From a virus: DNA of 25,445 bases. Where the stretch lies: IMG/VR virus record IMGVR_UViG_3300033997_000507, positions 1 to 25,445 of that record. One strand, written 5' to 3'. Both the position numbers and the translations under genes were made by a program. Numbering within the stretch: position 1 is the stretch's first letter; each line of letters opens with the position of its first letter. The notes under the pieces are model-generated. The model did not search any database. It was not told where the DNA came from and saw nothing but the letters and a program-made list of their open reading frames with translations. This document shows positions 1 through 5,614 of this stretch, in pieces.

Positions 1-650
1 CCAGCGCGTCATCCAGCAACTTCGTCCGGGCCGCCAGCACCTGCGCCGTCCGGGCCGCCGGGTTCAGTTCTGCGTCCAACTGGTCAACTGCTGCCGTCAG
101 CCGCGCAGCCCCTTCCTGCGCCGCCCGTGTCTGGGCTTGCGCCAGCTGTGTCGTCAGCGTCGCATGGCGAGCGGCCGTGATTGAACCCGCCGCCAGCGCG
201 TCATCCAGCAGCTTCGTCCGCGCCGCCAGCATCTGCGCCGACCGTGCCGCCGGGTTCAGTTCCGCGTCCAGCTGATCAACCGCCGCCATCAGCCGCGCAG
301 CCCCTTCCGCCGCCGCCCGCGCCTGGGCTTGCGCCACCTGCGTCATCAGCGTGGCATGGCGCGAAGCGTCGATGGCCCCAACCCCCAACGCCTGGTTCAA
401 CAGTTCAGTTCTGGCTGTCAGCGTCTGCGCTGCCCGCGCCGCCGGATTCATTTCGGCATCCAGGCTATTCACCGCCGCAGCCAGCCGCGCAGCCCCTTCC
501 TGCGCTGCCCGCGCCTGTGCTTGGGCAAGCTGCCCCGTCAATGCAGCATGGCGGGTAGCATCAATGGCCCCGGCGGCCAGGGCCCGGCTCAACAATTCGG
601 TTCTAGCTGTCAATACCTGCGCCGCACGGGCCGCAGGGTCCAACTCGCCT
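1..650 (-). repeat. 192-bp tandem repeat inside the tape measure gene
   Basis: Equivalent stretches start at 1, 193, 385 and 577, an exact 192-bp period (64 codons). The two outer units (1 and 193) are nearly identical at the DNA level (ccagcgcgtcatccagca is shared), while the units at 385 and 577 are more diverged. The array continues beyond the left edge. The period keeps the reading frame, so unit gain or loss would change protein length without breaking it. Confidence 0.9.
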
Positions 651-898
651 TCCAACTGCAGCACCGCCGCCGCCAAGCGGGCGGTATGCGCACTGCTGCG
701 GTCGGCGGATTGACCCAAACGATCAATCCGCCCGCCCGCATTGGCCGCAGCATCGGCAGATGCCTGGACATCCTGTCCCGCCCGCCGGGCCGCCTCCGCC
801 ATTTCAGCCAAGGATGTTTTGACGCGATTGGCCCCGCGCGTGATATCCGCGACATCCGCCAAAAGCTTCAGGCTGACAGTATGCTGGGTATCCGACAT
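1..898 (-). CDS. Tail tape measure protein, N-terminal part (runs off the window)
   Basis: The frame is open from an ATG at 898 to the window edge without a stop, so about 299 residues are visible and the C-terminus is missing. The start overlaps the upstream stop by one base (TGATG), which suggests translational coupling. The N-terminus begins MSDTQHTVSLKLLADVADI and is followed by an Ala/Gln/Arg-rich, strongly helical region made of 64-residue repeats (motif ARTxLLxxAL..G.I...RH..L). Tape measure proteins fill the tail tube and set its length, and the gene normally lies right after the two tail chaperone frames, as here. Position, helical repeats and open length support the call. I cannot see the hydrophobic or lytic domains that would lie further downstream. 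Confidence 0.85.
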   Translation of the reverse strand, partial: MSDTQHTVSLKLLADVADITRGANRVKTSLAEMAEAARRAGQDVQASADAAANAGGRIDRLGQSADRSSAHTARLAAAVLQLEGELDPAARAAQVLTARTELLSRALAAGAIDATRHAALTGQLAQAQARAAQEGAARLAAAVNSLDAEMNPAARAAQTLTARTELLNQALGVGAIDASRHATLMTQVAQAQARAAAEGAARLMAAVDQLDAELNPAARSAQMLAARTKLLDDALAAGSITAARHATLTTQLAQAQTRAAQEGAARLTAAVDQLDAELNPAARTAQVLAARTKLLDDAL

Positions 899-1158
899 CA
901 GCGGTTCCAAACATCAAGGGCTGCCTGTTCCGCCGCCCGCAGGCGCCCCCACGCCATTGCGTCCAGGGTCACGCTATAAGCAGGGGCCAGCAGCGGCACG
1001 GCGCTGTAATCAAGGCCCACGCGCTGGATAATGCCGGGGGCCAAACCACCGCCGACCGCCAGCCACCGCCATTGCGTGGCCAACGCCGTGAACAGGCGGA
1101 AAAATGGCACATTCTCAGGCCATAGCAGCAAGCGCTGGGGCTGGTCTGCCGCCGGCAT
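898..1158 (-). CDS. DUF1799-like tail chaperone frame (probable -1 frameshift extension)
   Basis: This 86-residue stretch (MPAADQPQRLLLWPENV...) resembles the DUF1799 phage family, which sits between the tail chaperone and the tape measure in siphophages. An ATG exists at 1158, but the same frame is open upstream to 1272 and covers the slippery heptamer at 1245-1251. I therefore think the main product is a gpG-GT-like fusion: 125 codons from the ATG at 1619, a -1 slip, then 115 codons ending at 898, about 240 residues in all. Its role would be to bind the tape measure and recruit tail tube subunits. Independent initiation at 1158 cannot be ruled out. Confidence 0.75.
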   Translation of the reverse strand: MPAADQPQRLLLWPENVPFFRLFTALATQWRWLAVGGGLAPGIIQRVGLDYSAVPLLAPAYSVTLDAMAWGRLRAAEQAALDVWNR

Positions 1159-1229
1159 GGCGATGTTGAAGAAGGCAGCATCCGCTGCCAGCTCCTTCCC
1201 ACCGCCAATGCCACCGCCAGCCCAGGCGC

Positions 1230-1619
1230 TTACTGCGCTGGCGAGTTTCCCTCCGCGCGCTCCAGCACCGCCTCACCGGTAATGGACTGGCGATAGCCCT
1301 CATTCAGGCCGGCCAGCAGGAAGGCATTGTTCATCGCGGCTTCCAGATTGGCCGGATTGTGCGGCTCACGCAGGTTCCAGCCGGTCAACACGCGCCGCAA
1401 CAGCGATTTATCCAGATCCATGGCCGTGGCGCGATGCCCGTCCTCGCGCGCTTTATCCGCTTTTCCCACCATATCGCGGGCCTCATCCGTAGGCAGCGCC
1501 CGGAACTCAGCCTGGAACCGGTGGAGTTGGAAGCGACCGGGGCGGGCCGGATCGGGGATTTTTACCTCGATCGGCCAAGTATAAGAGGTATCGTAACCAA
1601 TATTGATGGACAAAGACAT
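1230..1619 (-). CDS. Tail assembly chaperone (gpG-like)
   Basis: The protein has 129 residues and starts MSLSINIGYDTSYTWPIEVK. The ATG at 1619 was chosen because GGAG lies just upstream and the longer upstream frame reads like non-coding sequence. The position between tail tube and tape measure, the acidic helical character and the overlapping second frame match the lambda gpG type, a cytoplasmic chaperone for tape measure and tail tube assembly that is absent from the mature tail. The last codons GGA AAC TCG CCA GCG CAG TAA contain the slippery site, so a minority of ribosomes should shift to the DUF1799-like frame. Family assignment rests on context more than on motifs. Confidence 0.75.
   Translation of the reverse strand: MSLSINIGYDTSYTWPIEVKIPDPARPGRFQLHRFQAEFRALPTDEARDMVGKADKAREDGHRATAMDLDKSLLRRVLTGWNLREPHNPANLEAAMNNAFLLAGLNEGYRQSITGEAVLERAEGNSPAQ
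1245..1251 (-). other. -1 ribosomal frameshift slippery heptamer G GGA AAC
   Basis: On the minus strand the sequence is GGGAAAC, phased as G-GGA-AAC in the chaperone frame (X-XXY-YYZ). A -1 slip re-pairs GGG AAA and enters the frame that runs through 1158 to the stop at 898. The site lies four sense codons before the zero-frame stop at 1230. Lambda G/GT uses the near-identical GGGAAAG. Confidence 0.85.
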
Positions 1620-2298
1620 GAACGGGCTCCATGGGATACGCTCCCCGCACGAACGGGGAGGAACGATCACCAATGTAGCCGGCCGCACCGGGTGCAGAGA
1701 GGTGCGGCGGCCATGTCCCTAATGGACAGGAGAATTCAGCCCAACCCTCAACACTCAAGGTCAAAATTCTTGCGCGTTGCGCTGTGATTGTTTTTTTTTG
1801 CGCCTCAGCATTTGCCTTAAATGACCCAGGCGGTAAGTACCGAAGCGAGCCGTTATTGTGGTAGAAATGCGGATACTGCATCACGATCTCAACAGTGGGG
1901 CGCTCCCATATCCATTGGGTGGCGGGCACGGAAAAACCTCCCTCAAGTGCCGCCTTCACCTGGTACGAAGTCGGGGGACCATACTTAAGGGTCACGGCTT
2001 CCCTGGCGAGCTCGAAATTCTCATTACGAAAATCTGCATCGATATCCTGAATTTTCCCGTTCTCAAAATTATAACTAACTGAATATGCTAATATATTTCC
2101 AATCCTTGGGAATCTCTCCATGCAATGATCTGAATAATCAGGCTTTGGGCACTCCACTTTAAGAACTTTCTTCAGTTCAGCCTTTGTCATGCCGAATTTG
2201 GCACCTCGAAAACTGAACTCCTCTTCGGCTGCATAAGCCTGGCCGGCAACCCCGAAAACGCACAGGCCGATCACGGCAAGGCTGCATCGCTTGAACAT
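1507..2298 (-). CDS. Secreted/periplasmic protein of unknown function (moron)
   Basis: The start ATG at 2298 follows GGGGAGAG. The first 23 residues form a signal peptide: Lys/Arg, a hydrophobic core (LAVIGLCVFGVAG), then AYA before AEEEF. The mature part (FRGAKFGMTKAELKKVL, two Cys at about residues 50-60, several aromatics) looks like a small periplasmic or outer-membrane-associated domain; I do not recognise a named family. The gene is clearly more AT-rich than its neighbours and sits between tail tube and tail chaperone, so it is probably horizontally acquired cargo acting on the lysogen. After a run of nine A (1791-1799) the frame continues to 1507, overlapping the chaperone by 113 nt, but that last part reads like non-coding sequence. 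A one-base change in the run would stop it at about 1761 or 1748. Confidence 0.65.
   Translation of the reverse strand: MFKRCSLAVIGLCVFGVAGQAYAAEEEFSFRGAKFGMTKAELKKVLKVECPKPDYSDHCMERFPRIGNILAYSVSYNFENGKIQDIDADFRNENFELAREAVTLKYGPPTSYQVKAALEGGFSVPATQWIWERPTVEIVMQYPHFYHNNGSLRYLPPGSFKANAEAQKKTITAQRARILTLSVEGWAEFSCPLGTWPPHLSAPGAAGYIGDRSSPFVRGAYPMEPVHVFVHQYWLRYLLYLADRGKNPRSGPPRSLPTPPVPG
1641..1708 (-). other. Two hairpins and a late-promoter-like dyad upstream of the tail chaperone gene
   Basis: Positions 1641-1660 form CTCCCCG-6-CGGGGAG. Positions 1682-1708 form GCCGCACC-11-GGTGCGGC. Within the second, 1683-1697 reads CCGCAC-CGG-GTGCAG, one mismatch from the dyad found near the lysis genes. A weak -10-like TACATT lies at 1677-1672 on the minus strand. 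No U-run follows either hairpin, so a simple intrinsic terminator is unlikely. Confidence 0.5.
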
Positions 2299-2337
2299 AA
2301 TCTCTCCCCATGGCTCTCTAACCGGGGGAGAGATTAT
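2297..2337 (-). promoter_or_regulatory. Perfect 13-bp hairpin covering the moron start region
   Basis: On the minus strand ATAATCTCTCCCC (2337-2325) pairs with GGGGAGAGATTAT (2309-2297) across a 15-nt loop. The 3' arm holds the Shine-Dalgarno GGGGAGAG and the first two bases of the start codon. In transcripts reading through from the tail tube gene the site should be masked. A transcript starting inside the 5' arm or loop would escape; a TAATCT that could serve as a -10 lies in the 5' arm, but no good -35 is visible. Confidence 0.75.
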
Positions 2338-2364
2338 CAATCTTAATACGAGAAGAACAGGCTG

Positions 2365-3300
2365 CTATTTTACCGTCAACGTCACCGGCCCGGCGGTATC
2401 AGCGGTGTAACGCGTTGCCATGGTGAGGTGCCGATAACCATCAACATCGGCATAGTTCACCTTCGGCCCCAATTGTACCTTGGCGCCGGTCAGATCAACG
2501 ATGTTGCCGGCCACCGTCCCATGGGTCAGCGTCACCGCCACCAGGGTAGGGGGTTTGGACATGGCCAGCGCAAAGAAATCCTTCACCGCCACGCCGGGGT
2601 CTTCGAAATTCAGATTACCCACGGGCACCGGGTCCCGGCTTTGGATGCTTTCCTCGCCAACCAGGAAGCGCCCCACCACTTCGTTGCCGGAATCGAAGGT
2701 CAGTTCCTGCAACTTGCCAACAAAGCCATCGACACTGAAATCGCTGTTGGCATCATTGACCAGCAATTCATTGGCCGCCGCATAGGTTGCAGCCGGCAGG
2801 GTGGCGGCGGCCGTGGTCACCGGCACAAACAGGCCCTTGCCGTCGAAACTGGCCAGCAGCCACTTCCCGGCACTGGCATTCAGCGTGATTTTGCCACGCA
2901 CGCCCACCAGCTTGTGCAGCGCCCCCTTCATCTGGAAATACAGGGTGGCCGATCCGTGCAGTGAATTGATCGGCTTGTATTTCACATCTGTGCTGGCCGT
3001 GACCGTCTGCGACCAGCCCGAACACAGCATCACCGCCCCCCAACTGGGGGCAGTACCCGCCGTGCCGCTGCCGCACAGGGCAAAATCGAATTTCACGCTG
3101 ACATGGGTGCCAGACAATTGCTGCACCGGGGCGCCCAGCGTGGGATTATCCACATCCAGGGTTTCTTCGTTCCCTTCGACCGGCGTGATGGACCCGTTCA
3201 GGGTCTTGATGGCATTGGCGGTACCGCTTGGCGCTGCATCGGTGCCATAGGTGGTTTCCGCCTTCAACAAGATCAGTTTTTCTTTCCAGGTGAAAGCCAT
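2365..3300 (-). CDS. Major tail tube protein
   Basis: The protein has 311 residues, starting MAFTWKEKLILLKAETTYGT, with GGAGGGG just upstream and the preceding stop abutting the start (TAAATG). The opening (lysine/leucine-rich strand, then ETTYGT and a Ser/Thr/Gly-rich beta pattern) and the C-terminal Ig-like TVAGNIVDLTGAKVQLG strand pattern are typical of siphovirus tail tube proteins, which polymerise into the hexameric tube around the tape measure. Genes for tail completion precede it and the chaperone frames follow, interrupted only by the moron. A contractile-tail sheath gene is not seen in the window. Confidence 0.8.
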   Translation of the reverse strand: MAFTWKEKLILLKAETTYGTDAAPSGTANAIKTLNGSITPVEGNEETLDVDNPTLGAPVQQLSGTHVSVKFDFALCGSGTAGTAPSWGAVMLCSGWSQTVTASTDVKYKPINSLHGSATLYFQMKGALHKLVGVRGKITLNASAGKWLLASFDGKGLFVPVTTAAATLPAATYAAANELLVNDANSDFSVDGFVGKLQELTFDSGNEVVGRFLVGEESIQSRDPVPVGNLNFEDPGVAVKDFFALAMSKPPTLVAVTLTHGTVAGNIVDLTGAKVQLGPKVNYADVDGYRHLTMATRYTADTAGPVTLTVK

Positions 3301-3531
3301 TTACCCCTCCTTGCCGGCATCGGCCGGCTGCACATTGCCGCCCGCACGGGCGCGCCGCTGATCCTTGGGCCGATCTTCAACCGGATTGGCCGGTTCAACC
3401 GCGCCGGCCTCATCCAGCCGGTTCAGCCGCGCGCCATCCGCATCCCGCGCCCGATTGCCCAGCGGGTGATCGTCGGTCCCTTCGACGCGCCGCAGCATAC
3501 CGCCTTCGTTGATATATGTGCCGCCTTGCAT
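3301..3531 (-). CDS. Small hypothetical protein of the tail module
   Basis: The protein has 76 residues from the ATG at 3531 (MQGGTYINEGGMLRRVEG). GGGAG, overlapping the previous gene's TAG stop, makes this start better than the upstream ATG at 3585, which would overlap the previous gene by 52 nt. It is rich in Arg, Asp and Ala with no membrane segment or cysteine, and the C-terminal half looks disordered. No family is recognised. Its place directly before the tail tube gene suggests a small virion or assembly factor. Confidence 0.6.
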   Translation of the reverse strand: MQGGTYINEGGMLRRVEGTDDHPLGNRARDADGARLNRLDEAGAVEPANPVEDRPKDQRRARAGGNVQPADAGKEG

Positions 3532-3533
3532 GG

Positions 3534-4010
3534 CTACTCCCGATGCCGTGTGTAGAAAGACAGGCTGGCCGAATGGCACAGCCATTGATTGGCCAGCATC
3601 GCCGGCCCCGTTTCATCCAGGTTGACACCGCCGCTGAAATCGCCGGCGCCAAGCGCGGGGATGAACCCATCGACCAGCCCGCCCAGGCTGGTATCCGCCT
3701 CCAGGGCCAGACGTACCGCCTCGCACAGGCTGTCCATGACCAGTTCGGACGCCGTGGTATCCTGGATGCCCAGCAAGCCCCGGATGGTCCATTTCGTATC
3801 CACGATGCGGCGGGCCAGCGCACTGGATATGGACCGCCACTGCGCGCGCCTCACAAACCACCCGCGTATCTCAGCACCCCCCGGCCCGGTCCACAGGTAT
3901 AATTCGCGCATGGGGTTCTGCTGTGCCGCGTAGCGTTCCCGATCATGCACCCGGCCGATCTCCGGCACGGCCGTGATGGCCGTGATAATGGCGGCACGGA
4001 TTGCAATCAT
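3534..4010 (-). CDS. Tail terminator / tail completion-like protein
   Basis: The protein has 158 residues from the ATG at 4010, which overlaps the upstream stop by 4 nt (ATGA). It begins MIAIRAAIITAITAVPEIG, an amphipathic helix typical of minor tail protein U-like terminators, followed by an alpha/beta domain with LVMDSLCEAVRLALEAD. Tail terminators cap the tube at the head-proximal end and end polymerisation. Placement after a gp10-like protein and before the tube gene fits. The family call is from length, N-terminal helix and order, not from a catalytic motif. Confidence 0.55.
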   Translation of the reverse strand: MIAIRAAIITAITAVPEIGRVHDRERYAAQQNPMRELYLWTGPGGAEIRGWFVRRAQWRSISSALARRIVDTKWTIRGLLGIQDTTASELVMDSLCEAVRLALEADTSLGGLVDGFIPALGAGDFSGGVNLDETGPAMLANQWLCHSASLSFYTRHRE

Positions 4011-4492
4011 GCCGCCCCCCCGATCCCGGCCCATGTGCGCGCTGCTGCCGCCTCCACCGCCGCCACGATCTGGGACTGCACCGCAGCCTGACCGGACGCA
4101 AACATATGGGCCGCCTGTGTGCCTTCCGTTTTGATCTTCCAGGCGATAGCCCAGGCAATGGCGTTGGCCTTGTCATCCGGCATCGCCCCCAGCCGCCGCC
4201 GCACCCAATCGACCAGCGGTTCGACCGGCGGCATATGCGGCCGCGCCCCTGATTCCACGGGTGCCGCATAGGCCAATGATGTCCCCACGATGGCGGTTAC
4301 GCTGGTGGCCGTGATTTCCAGCGGCATCAGGCCGATGGAATTGCGCAGGGTACCCGCCCCGCTGGTCGGCGTTCGGTCAACGATTTCCCGCTGCGCCAGT
4401 AGCCCCCCCATCGTCAACGCCTGGGTCAGATGCCTGATCAGGTCTTCCGGCGCGCGCGCCCATGCATCCGCCAATCCTTGGGCATCAATCAT
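4007..4492 (-). CDS. HK97 gp10-like / minor tail Z-like tail completion protein
   Basis: The protein has 161 residues, starting MIDAQGLADAWARAPEDLIR. The pattern of an N-terminal helix, then REIVDRTPTSGAGTLRNSI, a strand region with TAIVGTSLAYAAPVESG and the tail-end helix is characteristic of the HK97 gp10-like group (VxxxTPxxxGxLRxSI ... YAxxxExG). These proteins act at the head-tail junction. The gene overlaps its neighbours by 4 nt on both sides, indicating a coupled operon. Confidence 0.75.
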   Translation of the reverse strand: MIDAQGLADAWARAPEDLIRHLTQALTMGGLLAQREIVDRTPTSGAGTLRNSIGLMPLEITATSVTAIVGTSLAYAAPVESGARPHMPPVEPLVDWVRRRLGAMPDDKANAIAWAIAWKIKTEGTQAAHMFASGQAAVQSQIVAAVEAAAARTWAGIGGAA

Positions 4493-5163
4493 GACCGCCC
4501 CCGCCGGAACAGCTTCGTCCCTCCCCAGGCGCCGGTTTTGCCCACCGGTACCGTGGCGCTGGCTCCGGCTAGGCGCTTCGGATCAATGCCCAGCAGGTTG
4601 TAATACTGCCCGCGCAGGTCCCGTGCGCGCTTGGCATAGGCATCTGATTTGCCGGCATGGTTGACTGCATCGACCTGGATCGTGCTGTCGCTGTCCCCGG
4701 CCGTGGCACCGGCCCGGCCGATCAGGATCAGATGCGCAGCATATGATGCGATAGCTTCCCGGTCTTCCGGCGGCACGGTGTCGGTGTCCGCATCCACCTC
4801 ATGCGCGGCCGGATAGGTCAGGCGCAGCTTGTGGCCGGCGGGGATGCCGCCATAGACCATGATCCAGATGCCCGCCGGCGCATAATAGACGCGCCAGACG
4901 CTGGACGGCAGCAGGGCCGGCGGGTCCTGGTCCAGCGGATATTCGATGGTAAGGCCCGGTACCCCCGGCAGCCAGTCCGCCGGGGGCGACACCTTTGTTG
5001 TCCCGTCCCCGGTGACATCGGCCACAACCAGGCGCGGCCGGTCCCGGCCATATTGGCGCAGGGCCGCCTGGATGGCCACGTCGCGCGCGGCGGCGCCGGC
5101 GGCTGTCACAGCCTCCGAACCCGCCAGCGTCACTACCAGTGCCACCAGATCAGCCAGCGCCAT
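4489..5163 (-). CDS. Head-tail connector/adaptor-like protein
   Basis: The protein has 224 residues, starting MALADLVALVVTLAG. The middle carries YGRDRPRLVVADVTGDG, then LPGVPGLTIEYPLDQDPPALL, and a C-terminal domain with PPEDREAIASYAAHLIL, which fits phage head-tail adaptor proteins found just after the capsid gene. The SYAAHLIL helix and the following region resemble gp6-like connectors. It would bind under the portal after packaging. The C-terminus is Gly/Arg-rich. The call comes from pattern and position; no enzymatic function is indicated. Confidence 0.55.
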   Translation of the reverse strand: MALADLVALVVTLAGSEAVTAAGAAARDVAIQAALRQYGRDRPRLVVADVTGDGTTKVSPPADWLPGVPGLTIEYPLDQDPPALLPSSVWRVYYAPAGIWIMVYGGIPAGHKLRLTYPAAHEVDADTDTVPPEDREAIASYAAHLILIGRAGATAGDSDSTIQVDAVNHAGKSDAYAKRARDLRGQYYNLLGIDPKRLAGASATVPVGKTGAWGGTKLFRRGRS

Positions 5164-5167
5164 GATG

Positions 5168-5539
5168 TCAGACCCGAACCAGCGTGATCAGGATGTCGAT
5201 ATCGGTGAAGGTCGGGCTGCTCGTACCGCCGATATCCAGGTCTATGGTCAGTTCAGCCTCATCCGCCAGCTTGGCGGTGGCAATCGCCGCCTCGGTGAAA
5301 CTGTCCGCCACGACGGCCACCGGGGCCGACAGCACCGTGGTGCCCCCGACCTTCACATTGGCGGCCAGGGTGGGGGTGGTACCGGTGCTGACCCGCGCAG
5401 TGGTGCTGATCCCGGCCAGATAGGCAGGGAACGGCAGGCGGAAGGCGGCAGCGCGGGTCACATCGGCATTGCAGGACGGGATGCGCACGGGCAGCAGGAC
5501 GACGGGGGCGCCGCCAATGGACGGCAGTTTCGTGGCCAT
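5168..5539 (-). CDS. Putative capsid decoration or head fibre protein
   Basis: The protein has 123 residues (MATKLPSIGGAPVVLLPVRI...), with AAAGG upstream of the ATG. It is rich in Thr, Ala, Val and Asp with alternating hydrophobic residues, so probably all-beta. It follows directly after the capsid gene, where decoration proteins are common. There is one Cys and no signal peptide or transmembrane helix. The family is not recognised; the role is inferred from position and composition. Confidence 0.45.
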   Translation of the reverse strand: MATKLPSIGGAPVVLLPVRIPSCNADVTRAAAFRLPFPAYLAGISTTARVSTGTTPTLAANVKVGGTTVLSAPVAVVADSFTEAAIATAKLADEAELTIDLDIGGTSSPTFTDIDILITLVRV

Positions 5540-5614
5540 GGGGGAACCTTTCAGGAGAAGGGTAAAAGGAAAAGGAGGGAGCCTGCGCGGCAGCGTGGGA
5601 GGGCAGGCAGCCGA

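Noticed and set aside
1641-1708. Intrinsic terminator after the moron
   Set aside because: Stems are good but neither is followed by a U-rich run on the minus strand.
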